The position numbers and the translations under genes were made by a program. Positions 43,726 through 52,819 of a DNA stretch of 64,000 bases are shown here, in pieces. The first letter of the stretch is position 1. Each line of letters begins with the position of its first letter. Source of the stretch: a bacterium (GTDB lineage: Bacteria; Pseudomonadota; Alphaproteobacteria; Acetobacterales; Acetobacteraceae). The notes under the pieces are model-generated. The model worked only from the letters and a program-made list of their open reading frames with translations. It searched no databases and was not told the origin of the DNA. The stretch lies in the NCBI GenBank assembly GCA_026224825.1, contig JAMFRO010000057.1, positions 90,054 through 154,053 of the forward strand. Reading direction: 5' to 3'.

Positions 43726-44348
43726 ATTCTGATCAGCGCCGGGCCTTGGGCGATGTCGCACAAGCTGGCGATGTCTTGGGCTACTTGTTTGTCGCCGCGG
43801 GCTTGGGAGGCGTAGAAGATGCCGTCGAGCTGGAGGCTGAAGGCGCGGGCGGTGCGGGCGACATCGAGCGGGCGGAAGAGGTTTTGGGCTATACCGCGGG
43901 TGAGGCAGTCTTCCAGGAAGTTTTGTTCGGCGGCGTAGAAGGCGCGGATGAGTTCGTCGGTTTTTTCGTCCCGGAGGCTGGAGACGGCGTAGTCGGCCAT
44001 GATTTTCGCCATACGAATGAGCATGGGGGCGATGGGTATGTGCATTTGCAGCCAGGCGGTGAGCTCCTGGGCGGGGTTGAGCTGCTGGCGCTGGCCGATG
44101 TCGTAGCCCATGTGCAGCTCGGCCACGGCGTGGCTGAGGGCGCGGCGGAGGAGTTCGTCTTTATTTTCGTAATAATAATAGATCAACCCGGCGTTGATAC
44201 CGCAGGCTTCGGCGATGTCGCGCATGGAGACGGCGTTGTAGTTGCGCTCGGCGAAGAGCTGGAGGGCGATGGTGAGGATGTGTTCGGAGCGCACCGCGGG
44301 GTCTAGCCGTTTGCGTTTGGGTTGCTCTTTTGCGACGGCTCTCGCCAT
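43722..44348 (-). CDS. TetR family transcriptional regulator
   Basis: 208 aa. The TetR HTH (about 16-62) reads RSEHILTIALQLFAERNYNAVSMRDIAEACGINAGLIYYYY. The C-terminal domain is helical with no assignable ligand. It is divergent from the LLM monooxygenase and ABC transporter genes, which it probably controls. Its stop codon is embedded in the long palindrome that also holds the convergent DUF2950 stop. Confidence 0.87.
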   Translation of the reverse strand: MARAVAKEQPKRKRLDPAVRSEHILTIALQLFAERNYNAVSMRDIAEACGINAGLIYYYYENKDELLRRALSHAVAELHMGYDIGQRQQLNPAQELTAWLQMHIPIAPMLIRMAKIMADYAVSSLRDEKTDELIRAFYAAEQNFLEDCLTRGIAQNLFRPLDVARTARAFSLQLDGIFYASQARGDKQVAQDIASLCDIAQGPALIRI

Positions 44349-44466
44349 TTTGCTTCTCCGATTCCACTTGCTCAGATAATTTGCAGAGTGCTGCCTATTT
44401 AAAATTCAGATGGCCAAATTCAAAACATATCATACAAAATCCGCTCATTTTATCTGCGCGTTTCGC

Positions 44467-44496
44467 TTGACGGGCATAATTGAACTACCGTTTAAT
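44467..44496 (+). promoter_or_regulatory. Candidate sigma-70 promoter for the LLM monooxygenase gene
   Basis: TTGACG (44467-44472), an 18-nt spacer and TTTAAT (44491-44496), about 95 bp before the monooxygenase start, in the region divergent from the TetR gene. Confidence 0.4.
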
Positions 44497-44590
44497 AAGA
44501 GGCAAGGCGGGATTTTGCTCCGCCGACGGATTACATCCGCCCGCATGGCGGAGGGGTATTTGTGGCTCAAACGCGATCGGAAGCATAGCG

Positions 44591-45904
44591 ATGTCCGGCA
44601 AAAAATTTCATCTTGGCTGGTTCATGAATTTTACGCCCGATGAGTGGCGCGAGCCTTTCGGCCAGGGCGGGCAGCCTTGGGATGGGCAGTTTTATATCGA
44701 GATGGCGAAAGCGCTTGAGCGGGCCTGTTTCGATTACATCATGATCGAGGACAAGTTGATGGTGTCCGAGACCTATGGCGGCTCGCGTGAGGCTGGTTTG
44801 CGCAGCGGCATGATGGCGCCGAAGCACGACCCCGTGCCGCTGGCGGTGGCGATGGGCATGGCGACGTCCAGGCTGGGCGTGATCGCCACCATGTCCACGC
44901 TGGGGTATCCGCCGTTTCTTCTGGCGCGGCTGGCCTCGACTGTGGATAGCCTGACCAAGGGGCGGTTTGGCTGGAATGTGGTGACGAGTGCCGAGGATCT
45001 TGCCGCGCAGAATTTCGGGCTGGAGAAACTGCCCTCGCGCGAGCAGCGCTACGCGATGGCGGAAGAATATATGGAGGTTGTAGGCAAGCTCTTTAACTCC
45101 TGGGATGCGGATGCGGTAGTGCTGGACCGCGAGGCGGGGGTTTATGCCGACCATAGCAAGGTGCATCCGATCAACCATAAGGGCGAATTTTTCAGTGTGC
45201 GCGGGCCGCTGAATACGGTGCGCTCGCCGCAGGGGCGGCCGATTTATGTGCAGGCCGGGGCCTCGCCGCGCGGGCGGGATTTTGCCGCAAGGCATGCGGA
45301 TTCCATCGTGTCCGTGGCCAATGGCGTGGCCAGCATGAAGGAATTCCGCGACGATATACGCGCGCGCGCCGTGGCGGCAGGGCGCGACCCGGATGGGATA
45401 AAAATTCTGTTCTGCGTGACGCCGACAGTGGCGGAGACGGAGGCGCTGGCGCGGGAGAAGCATGCGCGGATGCTGAATGCGCCGCATTTCATCGATGATA
45501 TGCTGGCGTCTGTTTCGGCGATTACCGATATCGACTTTGCTCAATATGAGCTCGACCAACCCTTGCCGGAACGGCTGATAACGAATGGCGAGCAGGGCTC
45601 GCTTGATAAGTTTCAGCAATATGGCAGCGGAAAAACCCTGCGCCAATTGGTGGTGGATGGAGCCGGGGGAATTGTTTCATCCGTCGAGCTGATCGGCACG
45701 CCGGAGTCCGTGGCCGCGCGTATGGGCGAGGTGATGGCCGAAGTGGGTGGGGATGGGTTTCTCATCACCACACCGGTGCTGCGCGTGAGCCGGCGCTATG
45801 TAACGGATATTACCGATGGGCTGATCCCCGAGCTGCAGCGGCGCGGGCTGACGCGCACATCCTACGAGCATGAGAAATTGCGCGACAACCTCCTCTCTTT
45901 CTAA
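44591..45904 (+). CDS. LLM-class flavin-dependent monooxygenase (NtaA/SnaA/DszA family)
   Basis: 437 aa, FMNH2-dependent monooxygenase. Family markers are FHLGWFMNFTPDEWREPFGQ at the start, FDYIMIEDKLMVSE, the GRFGWNVVTSAEDLAAQNFG segment and GRPIYVQAGASPRGRDFAARHAD. The ATG at 44591 fits the family start; the frame is open further up without homology. These enzymes oxidise nitrilotriacetate, dibenzothiophene sulfone and similar compounds, using FMNH2 from a separate reductase, which is not adjacent. It is followed by an ABC importer, suggesting uptake and cleavage of one organic S or N compound. Confidence 0.87.
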   Translation: MSGKKFHLGWFMNFTPDEWREPFGQGGQPWDGQFYIEMAKALERACFDYIMIEDKLMVSETYGGSREAGLRSGMMAPKHDPVPLAVAMGMATSRLGVIATMSTLGYPPFLLARLASTVDSLTKGRFGWNVVTSAEDLAAQNFGLEKLPSREQRYAMAEEYMEVVGKLFNSWDADAVVLDREAGVYADHSKVHPINHKGEFFSVRGPLNTVRSPQGRPIYVQAGASPRGRDFAARHADSIVSVANGVASMKEFRDDIRARAVAAGRDPDGIKILFCVTPTVAETEALAREKHARMLNAPHFIDDMLASVSAITDIDFAQYELDQPLPERLITNGEQGSLDKFQQYGSGKTLRQLVVDGAGGIVSSVELIGTPESVAARMGEVMAEVGGDGFLITTPVLRVSRRYVTDITDGLIPELQRRGLTRTSYEHEKLRDNLLSF

Positions 45905-45962
45905 CTTCCTCCCTGGCACTCTTCTTGCTTCACAATCAACCGCACAATCGAGGTTTTACATC

Positions 45963-46955
45963 GTGAAAATCGCACTCAAGAAAATATCCCGTGTTGCTCT
46001 GGCGCTGGCCATTGCCGTTTCCGCCGGCATCGGCACGCAGGCCAAGGCTGAGACGCCTTTGCGCATCGGCTTCAGTGACTGGCCCGGCTGGACCCCGTGG
46101 CAGATCGCCATCGACAAGGGCTGGTTCAAAGAGGCCGGGGTTGATGTGAATCTTCAATGGTTCGATTATTCGGCCTCGCTCGATGCGTTTTCCGCCGGCA
46201 AGCTCGATGGCGATTTCATCGCCAATGGCGATGGGCTGGCGATCGGTGCCGGAGGTGCGAAGAATGTGCTGATCCTGCTCACGGATTATTCCAGCGGCAA
46301 TGATCAGGTGATCGGCAAGCCGGGGATTACCAGCATCAAGCAGCTCGCCGGGCAGAAGGTGGGCGTTGAGGTCGGGCTGGTGGATCATCTGCTGCTGGAA
46401 CACGCGCTGACCAGCAATGGCATACCGATAAGTGCAGTGACATTGGTGAATACGCCGACCAACAACACGCCGCAGGTGCTGGCCTCCGGCTCCGTTGCCG
46501 CCATTGCCGCCTGGCAGCCGATTTCCGGCCAGGCGGAGATGCAATTGCCGGGGTCGCGGCCGATCTATACCTCCGCGCAGGCACCGGGGCTGATTTTCGA
46601 CGGGCTGGCGGTGTCGCCGGAAAGCCTGAAGGAGCGGCCGCAGGATTGGGCGAAAGTGGTGAAAGTCTGGTACCGGGTTCTGGCCTATGTGAATGATCCG
46701 AAGACGCATGCGGATGCGTTGAAGATCATGGCCGCGCGCGATGGCGTGTCGCCGGCGGTTTACGTGCATTATGTGAAGGGCACGCATCTCCTGAGCCGCG
46801 AAGAGGCGGAGAAGGCGTTTGTGAAGAGCGATGCGATTTCCTCGATCTATGGCTCGGATGCGAATGCCGATGCGTTCAATGTGCGCAATGGGGTGTATAA
46901 GTCGCCGCAGACGATTTCCGATTATATCGATGCCTCGCTGCTGGCGAGTAACTAA
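45963..46955 (+). CDS. NitT/TauT/SsuA-type ABC transporter substrate-binding protein
   Basis: 330 aa from GTG at 45963 (GAGG upstream). The signal peptide ends near GTQAKA-ET. The mature part starts LRIGFSDWPGWTPWQIAIDKGWFKEAGV and continues with DAFSAGKLDGDFIANGD and QKVGVEVGLVDHLLLEHAL, typical of COG0715 binding proteins; this subgroup often accompanies urea-carboxylase or sulfonate systems. It is 58 bp after the monooxygenase and abuts the permease gene. Confidence 0.87.
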   Translation: MKIALKKISRVALALAIAVSAGIGTQAKAETPLRIGFSDWPGWTPWQIAIDKGWFKEAGVDVNLQWFDYSASLDAFSAGKLDGDFIANGDGLAIGAGGAKNVLILLTDYSSGNDQVIGKPGITSIKQLAGQKVGVEVGLVDHLLLEHALTSNGIPISAVTLVNTPTNNTPQVLASGSVAAIAAWQPISGQAEMQLPGSRPIYTSAQAPGLIFDGLAVSPESLKERPQDWAKVVKVWYRVLAYVNDPKTHADALKIMAARDGVSPAVYVHYVKGTHLLSREEAEKAFVKSDAISSIYGSDANADAFNVRNGVYKSPQTISDYIDASLLASN

Positions 46956-47975
46956 GTGCTGAGCGTTTCGGACGCAGCGATACGGCCGGTATCCGAGGGA
47001 GAGACTGGCCAGGCAGTGCCTGGCCAGTGGTTTCGTGTGCGCGCGCGCTTAAGCCGGCGCGCGCGTATTTTGCTGGCCTTTGCTTCCATTTTGCTGCCGC
47101 TAGGGCTGTGGTCCACGGTGAGCTATGTGCCGTTTATCTGGCATCCGGACGTGCTGATCAGCGATCCTGGCGATGTTGATTATTTCCAGCCCGGCATGCG
47201 CGTGGAGAAGGCGATGTTCGCCTCCGAGACTGCGAATGCCAAGGTGAATGCTACCGCGCCCCCTGTGGGCACACTGGCCAACCCTGTGTATCTGCCCTCC
47301 CCCGGCGATGTGCTGATGGCGTTTTACACCTCCTTCACCACCCCGCCGATGGATCAGAACGGGCTGTGGCTGCATCAGAGCCTGTGGCAGAGTATACAGA
47401 CGATTTTCTTTGGGTTTGTGATTTCCTCGATCATCGGCGTGCCGCTGGGGATTCTGTGCGGGGCGCATAGCGGCATGGCACGGCTGGTGGAGCCGTTCGT
47501 GGAGTTTTTCCGGTATCTGCCGGCGCCGGCTTTCAGCACGCTTTGCGTGGCGGTGCTGGGGATTTATGCGGGGCCGAAGATTGCGATCATCGTGATTGGG
47601 ACGTTGTTCCAGCAGATACTGATCATTGCGAATACGACGCGAAAGGCGGATTTCTCGCTGGTTGAGGCGGCGCTGACGTTGGGGACGAAGAATTTGCGGC
47701 TGCTGACGAAAGTGGTGATCCCGAGCGTGCTGCCGGATCTGTACCGCGACCAGCGTGTGTTGCTGGGCTGGGCCTGGACCTATCTGATCGTGGCTGAGCT
47801 TGTCGGGGCTACCTCTGGGATTTCACTCTTCATCACACAGCAATCGCGCTACCAGCATTTTGCCAATGTGTACGCCGCCATCGCCATGATCGGGATCCTG
47901 GGGCTTGGGATGGATCTCATTCTGGCCGCACTTGGGCGTAAACTATTTCCCTGGGACCGCGCCGCGGCGGAATGA
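46956..47975 (+). CDS. ABC transporter permease (TauC/SsuC-type)
   Basis: 339 aa. An N-terminal helix ([23 protein letters not shown]) precedes a periplasmic segment and the BPD_transp_1 domain. The cytoplasmic EAA loop is near [28 protein letters not shown], and [20 protein letters not shown] follows, as in TauC/SsuC. The GTG start directly follows the stop of the binding-protein gene, and its stop overlaps the ATPase start (ATGA). The family is sure, the substrate is not. Confidence 0.9.
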   Translation: MLSVSDAAIRPVSEGETGQAVPGQWFRVRARLSRRARILLAFASILLPLGLWSTVSYVPFIWHPDVLISDPGDVDYFQPGMRVEKAMFASETANAKVNATAPPVGTLANPVYLPSPGDVLMAFYTSFTTPPMDQNGLWLHQSLWQSIQTIFFGFVISSIIGVPLGILCGAHSGMARLVEPFVEFFRYLPAPAFSTLCVAVLGIYAGPKIAIIVIGTLFQQILIIANTTRKADFSLVEAALTLGTKNLRLLTKVVIPSVLPDLYRDQRVLLGWAWTYLIVAELVGATSGISLFITQQSRYQHFANVYAAIAMIGILGLGMDLILAALGRKLFPWDRAAAE

Positions 47976-48874
47976 CAATGGCTGATATGCAATATCTCGA
48001 TCAATCCGATGCCGTGCGGGAGCGGCTGGACCGGCTGAAATCGCGCGATGTGATTTTGCGCGTGAATAAGCTCACCAAAAAATTCTCTGCGGGCAAGGCG
48101 CAGGTGACGGCGCTGGATGAAATATCGTTCCAGACGCATCGGCGGGAGTTTCTGTGCATCATCGGGCCTTCGGGCTGCGGCAAGTCCACGCTCATCCGCA
48201 TTCTCGCCGGACTGGAAACATTGAGCGATGGCCAGGTGCTCTTGGATAATTGCCCGGTGAATGGGCCAGGGCGCGAGCGGGGGATGGTGTTTCAGGGGTA
48301 TACTTTGTTTCCCTGGCTTACCGTACGCAAGAATGTGATGTTCGGGCTGCGCATGAATAATGTCAGCCGGTTTGACGCGGAGAAACAGGCGGATGAATGG
48401 CTGTATCTGATCGGGCTGGAGAAATTCGCCGATTATTATCCGCATCAGCTTTCGGGCGGGATGAAGCAGCGTGTGGCGATTATCCGGGCGCTGGTGAACA
48501 AGCCGCGCATTCTGCTGATGGATGAGCCGTTCAGCGCGCTGGATGCGCAGACGCGGGCGCGGATGCAGGCGTATCTGCTGGAGATATGGAAAAAGATCGA
48601 TATTACGGTGATTTTCATCACGCATGATCTCGATGAGGCAATTTTTCTGGCGGACCGGATTCTGGTGCTGTCGGCCCATCCGGGGCGGGTGCAGGAGATG
48701 ATCGAGGTGCCGCTGGAGCGGCCGCGCCGGGCTGAGCATTTTGGCTCTGCGGAATTTGCGGCGACCAAGGCGCGGCTGGAGGCGTTAATCCATCCGCCCA
48801 AAGGCGAGGCCGATGAGGAGGAGGCCTATCCCTCGGTACCGCTGCTCACGGATGTGCGGGATAGTGTTGAGTAG
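47972..48874 (+). CDS. ABC transporter ATP-binding protein (TauB/SsuB-type)
   Basis: 300 aa. Walker A is [12 protein letters not shown], the Q-loop is near [11 protein letters not shown], the signature LSGGMKQR, Walker [13 protein letters not shown] and the H-loop [16 protein letters not shown]. An extra N-terminal 35 residues and an acidic C-terminal tail are typical of this subgroup. It energises the permease just upstream; the ATG overlaps the permease stop. Confidence 0.93.
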   Translation: MTMADMQYLDQSDAVRERLDRLKSRDVILRVNKLTKKFSAGKAQVTALDEISFQTHRREFLCIIGPSGCGKSTLIRILAGLETLSDGQVLLDNCPVNGPGRERGMVFQGYTLFPWLTVRKNVMFGLRMNNVSRFDAEKQADEWLYLIGLEKFADYYPHQLSGGMKQRVAIIRALVNKPRILLMDEPFSALDAQTRARMQAYLLEIWKKIDITVIFITHDLDEAIFLADRILVLSAHPGRVQEMIEVPLERPRRAEHFGSAEFAATKARLEALIHPPKGEADEEEAYPSVPLLTDVRDSVE

Positions 48875-48877
48875 GGT

Positions 48878-50635
48878 TTAATCACTCTGATCGGCTTCGA
48901 ATAGATCGCGCAGTTCGTCTTTGGCTTCGTTCGCGGTCTGGACCATCTTGCGGTCGTCATTGGCAATGGCGTAGGTTTCCGTCAGCAGGGTTTCATCGTG
49001 CTGACGGAATAACTCTATCGCACGCTGGGCCTGGGCTTCGGGTATGTCGAGTTTTTCCAGCAGTAATTCCGTCATGCGCAGAGCCGAGAAGAAGGTTTCG
49101 CGGATGATGGTGTCGATGCCGGCACCCATGAGCAGATGCACATGACGGCGGTTGCGGGCGCGGGCCACCACCTTCAGGTGAGGGAATGTGCGGCGGACCA
49201 TCTGCGCCACGGCCAGGGCCGCGGCGATGTCGTCCAGGGCGATGACCAGCACTACAGCAGATTCCGCACCCGCCGCGCGCATCACCTCTTCACGCGTCGG
49301 GTCGCCGTAGAAGACTTTAACGCCGAGGCGGCGGACCACGTCCACCTGCTCCTGGCTTTTATCCAAAGCGACGAATTTGATGCGTTGCATTGTGAGCAGG
49401 CGGCCGACGATCTGGCCCATGCGGCCGAAGCCGCAGATGATGACCGGGGCTGGCTGGGTTTCGATCTTATCGAAAGCAGGCGCGGCGCGGCGCTCCAGGC
49501 GGGGCATGATGAAACGCTCCGACCCGGCGAAGATTATGGGGGCGGCCATCATCGAGAGGGCGACGACGAGTGTGGCTTCCGCTGCCAGGGTCTGGTTGAG
49601 CGCGCCGGCGGCGACGGCGGCGGCGAAGAGGACGAAGCTGAATTCGCTGCCCTCGGGGAGCGCCAAGGCGAAACGCAATGCGGGGCCGAGCAGGCGGCGG
49701 CGTAGAAAACTAACGGCAAAGGCGATGCTGGATTTTATCGCCAGCAGGGCCAGGACCAGGGCCAGGATTTCCGCCGGCTTGTGCAGCAGGAGGGCGAGAT
49801 CGGCGGACATGCCGACGGACATGAAGAAGAAGCCGAGCAGCAGGCCTTCGAAGGGCTCGATATCGGCCTGGATCTCGTGGCGGTATTCGGAATCCGAGAC
49901 CATGACACCGGCCATGAAGGCGCCGAGCGAGGCGGAGAGGCCGGCCCAGTTGGCCAGGGCCGCCGTGCCCACCACCAGCAGCAGAGCCGTGGCGGTGAAG
50001 AGCTCGGGGGATTTGGCGTAGCCGACCATGCGGAACAAGGGGCGTACCAGCAGCACGCCACCGATGAGAATACCCGCCACGACCGACGCACCGCGAGCGA
50101 CGGCCAGCCAGGAGACGTGCCCCGCTATATCGCCACCGGCCAGTACCGGCAGGAACGCCAGCAAGGGGATGGCGGCCATGTCCTGGAACAGCAGCACGGC
50201 GAAACTGTCGCGCCCGGCGATGGAGGGGAGGAGATTGCGCTCGCCCAACATCGGCAGGACGATGGCGGTGGAAGATAGAGCCAGGCCGATGCCCAGTACT
50301 ACGGCATCCGCCACGGGCACGCCCACGGCATAGGCGAGCAGGCCGATGATGAGGGCGGTGGGGAGCATCTGCCCGGCGCCCATGCCGAATACGGCTTTGC
50401 GCAAAATCCACAGGCGGTGCGGGCGCAGCTCCAGCCCGATGAGGAAGAGCAGCATGGTGACGCCGAGCTCGGAGACATTGCCGATCTCCGCGACGTTGGT
50501 GACGAGCCCCAGGCCCGAGGGCCCGATGGCGACCCCGGCGAGGAGGTAGCCCAGGATACTCCCGAGCCCGGCGTAGCGGGTGAGCGGTACCATGACGACG
50601 ATGGCGGCGAGCAGGATCAGCAGGGTCTCGAACAT
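48878..50635 (-). CDS. Monovalent cation:proton antiporter-2 (CPA2/Kef-type) with TrkA-N domain
   Basis: 585 aa from ATG 50633-50635 (AAGGAG upstream). The membrane domain (about 1-380, about twelve helices) has GSILGYLLAGVAIGPSGLG, FLIGLELRPHRLW and ALALSSTAIVLPML, typical of KefB/KefC/YbaL. The cytoplasmic TrkA-N domain (about 400-520) starts VIICGFGRMGQIVGRLL with a dinucleotide-binding GxGxxG. It expels K+ or Na+ for H+. Monocistronic, convergent with the ABC transporter operon (3-bp gap). Confidence 0.92.
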   Translation of the reverse strand: MFETLLILLAAIVVMVPLTRYAGLGSILGYLLAGVAIGPSGLGLVTNVAEIGNVSELGVTMLLFLIGLELRPHRLWILRKAVFGMGAGQMLPTALIIGLLAYAVGVPVADAVVLGIGLALSSTAIVLPMLGERNLLPSIAGRDSFAVLLFQDMAAIPLLAFLPVLAGGDIAGHVSWLAVARGASVVAGILIGGVLLVRPLFRMVGYAKSPELFTATALLLVVGTAALANWAGLSASLGAFMAGVMVSDSEYRHEIQADIEPFEGLLLGFFFMSVGMSADLALLLHKPAEILALVLALLAIKSSIAFAVSFLRRRLLGPALRFALALPEGSEFSFVLFAAAVAAGALNQTLAAEATLVVALSMMAAPIIFAGSERFIMPRLERRAAPAFDKIETQPAPVIICGFGRMGQIVGRLLTMQRIKFVALDKSQEQVDVVRRLGVKVFYGDPTREEVMRAAGAESAVVLVIALDDIAAALAVAQMVRRTFPHLKVVARARNRRHVHLLMGAGIDTIIRETFFSALRMTELLLEKLDIPEAQAQRAIELFRQHDETLLTETYAIANDDRKMVQTANEAKDELRDLFEADQSD

Positions 50636-50772
50636 GCCTCTCCTTAGCCCAGATTTTTGCGCCGGCGGCGCATTTGCGGGGCTTTCCAAATATTTATCTT
50701 TGGGTAGGCGCCCCTTCCCTTGGGCGCGCGGCCGGGCTTATGCTGGCCCCAACAAAAGCAGGAGGATTGACC

Positions 50773-51570
50773 ATGCCGCGCGGATTATTTGATCTGACAG
50801 GGAAGGTCGTGCTGGCGACCGGCGCCAATAGCGGGATCGGGCTGGGGTTTCTGCAGGGCTGCGCCAAGCAGGGGGCCGACGTGGTGGTGTGGGGCCGCCG
50901 CGCGGACCGCAATGCCCAGGCGGTGGCGGCGCTGCTCGCGCTGGGGGCGCCGCGTGCCCATGCCGAGGAGGTGGATGTGTCTGACGAGGCCGCTGTGGAT
51001 GCGGCCTTTGCCGCGACTCTGAAGGCCATGGGGCGGGTGGATTGCGTGTTCGCCAATGCCGGGCTGTCCTCGCGCGCATCTTCCTTCGCCGAGATGACGA
51101 GCGAGACCTATCATCAGTTGATCAACGTCAACCAGCACGGTGCCTTCTACACGCTGCGGGCGGCGGCACGGCACATGACGGAACGGGCCAAGGCCGGTGA
51201 TCCGGGCGGCTCGATCGTGGCTTGCGGGAGCTTGTCGATCTTCCACGGTCTACCCGCGATGGAGCATTATGCCGCCGCCAAGGGGGCGGTTGCCGCGATG
51301 ATCAAGAGCATTGCCGCCGAGCTGGGGCCGATTGGGGTGCGGGCGAATATGATCGCGCCGGGCTTCTTCATCAGCGGTTTGATGGAAGGGGCGCCGGAAG
51401 AGGTGAAGGCGGGGGTCATCAAGCATTTCGCCAGCCAGACGCCGATGGGCCGCGTGGGGGACATCAGCGATATCGAGGGTCCGGCGGCGTATCTGGCTTC
51501 CGATGCGTCCAAATTCCATAGCGGCGATATTCTCATCATCGATGGCGCCTGCACGGTGCGGGCGCCATGA
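50773..51570 (+). CDS. SDR family oxidoreductase
   Basis: 265 aa. TGANSGIG Rossmann motif at residues 14-21, NAGL, catalytic Ser in ACGSLSIFHG, and Tyr-Lys in YAAAK. Coenzyme segment WGRRADR suggests NADP. AGGAGG lies 8 nt before the ATG; the longer frame has no support. The stop overlaps the start of the following small secreted-protein gene (ATGA). Substrate unknown. Confidence 0.88.
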   Translation: MPRGLFDLTGKVVLATGANSGIGLGFLQGCAKQGADVVVWGRRADRNAQAVAALLALGAPRAHAEEVDVSDEAAVDAAFAATLKAMGRVDCVFANAGLSSRASSFAEMTSETYHQLINVNQHGAFYTLRAAARHMTERAKAGDPGGSIVACGSLSIFHGLPAMEHYAAAKGAVAAMIKSIAAELGPIGVRANMIAPGFFISGLMEGAPEEVKAGVIKHFASQTPMGRVGDISDIEGPAAYLASDASKFHSGDILIIDGACTVRAP

Positions 51571-51953
51571 GGTTTTTTTTCTCCAGCCTGGTGCTGGTCT
51601 CGATGCTTCTGGGCGCAGCACCCGCGGCGGCGCAGGTGGCGGGCAACTGGCATGTGAACGGCAAGATCGACGACAAGGCGTTTGTGCTCGATTGCCGGTT
51701 TGACCCCAATGACAGCGGTTTCGGCGGTGTTTGCATCGAAGTGCCGGGGGGTAACGCGGGCACGCATCCGGGCAAGCAGCATGTTCTGACGAAGGGGAGC
51801 GTGGCCGGGACGCAGATCGGCTGGAGCTATCCGACGAGTTTTATGTTCATGAGTTTCAGTGTGAATTTTGCCGGGACGCTGAGCGGTGACAGCATTACCG
51901 GGATTGTGACCGCGAGCGGGCATTCGGGGCCGTTCACGGCGGTACAAAAGTGA
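51567..51953 (+). CDS. Small secreted protein, unknown function
   Basis: 128 aa. A clear signal peptide (RFFFSSLVLVSMLLGAAPAAA-QV) precedes a compact beta-rich region containing NWHVNGKIDDKAFVLDCRFD. Two Cys (in DCRF and GVCIE) could form a disulfide. I do not recognise the family. It is sandwiched between two SDR genes with overlaps at both ends, so it is co-translated with them. Confidence 0.75.
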   Translation: MRFFFSSLVLVSMLLGAAPAAAQVAGNWHVNGKIDDKAFVLDCRFDPNDSGFGGVCIEVPGGNAGTHPGKQHVLTKGSVAGTQIGWSYPTSFMFMSFSVNFAGTLSGDSITGIVTASGHSGPFTAVQK

Positions 51954-52744
51954 CGCCGCAAATGACGGGGGATTTCCGGGAGCTCTATGGGCCGGTAGCA
52001 CTTGTTACCGGTGCGTCTTCCGGCATCGGCCAGGCGTTTGCCGAGGCGCTGGCGGCCAAGGGGTTTAACCTGGTGGTGGTGGCCCGGCGGGTAGACCGGC
52101 TGGAGGCGCTGGCCGCGCGGTTGGCGCAGGCGCATAAGGTAAACGTGAACGCCGTTCAAATTGATCTGGCGGCGCCCGATGCGGCGCGGCGGATGCTGGA
52201 GGCCTGCGCCGGGCTTGATGTCGGGCTGGTGGTCAGCAATGCCGGGTTTGGGCTGAAGGGCGCGTTTGCCGACAGCGATGCCGGTGCCATGGCCGATATG
52301 CTGATGGTGAACTGCAATGTGCCGATCCAGTTGGCGCATGGGTTTATCCCCCGGCTGCAGGCCCGCGGCAGAGGCGGGATAATTTTCACCAGCTCCATCG
52401 AGGGGTTGATGGGCATGCCGTATTCGGCGGCCTATGCGGCGAGCAAGGCACTGGTGAATGCGCTGGGCGAGGCGCTGTGGGCGGAATTGCGGGGAGATGG
52501 CATCGATGTGCTCACACTTTGCCCCGGGGCCACTCAATCCGAGGCGGCTGGGCTGCAGGGGATCGATATTTCCACGTTGCAACATGTGATGCCGGCGGCC
52601 GAGGTGGTGGCCGCGACGCTGGACAACATCCAGAACGGGCCGTTGTTTTTCAGCAGCGAATATTATCGCGCCAGCCTCGAAAAACTCACTTCGCTGCCGC
52701 GGCGCGATGCGTTGATGATGATCATGCAGAGCATGAAGAGATAG
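51950..52744 (+). CDS. SDR family oxidoreductase (YqjQ/DltE-like)
   Basis: 264 aa. VALVTGASSGIGQAFAEALA, VVARRVDRL, VVSNAGFG and the catalytic YAASK with Ser in IIFTSSIEG. The C-terminus differs from typical sugar or acyl SDRs and resembles YqjQ/DltE-like proteins. The GTG start overlaps the secreted-protein stop (GTGA); an ATG follows at 51962. Third gene of a three-gene operon. Substrate unknown. Confidence 0.86.
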   Translation: MTPQMTGDFRELYGPVALVTGASSGIGQAFAEALAAKGFNLVVVARRVDRLEALAARLAQAHKVNVNAVQIDLAAPDAARRMLEACAGLDVGLVVSNAGFGLKGAFADSDAGAMADMLMVNCNVPIQLAHGFIPRLQARGRGGIIFTSSIEGLMGMPYSAAYAASKALVNALGEALWAELRGDGIDVLTLCPGATQSEAAGLQGIDISTLQHVMPAAEVVAATLDNIQNGPLFFSSEYYRASLEKLTSLPRRDALMMIMQSMKR

Positions 52745-52819
52745 GCAATAATATCGCTTTGCATTGTTGCTGAAACAGACTAATCTGCGCCCGATAATAA
52801 AAAACCGGGGAGAGCAACA

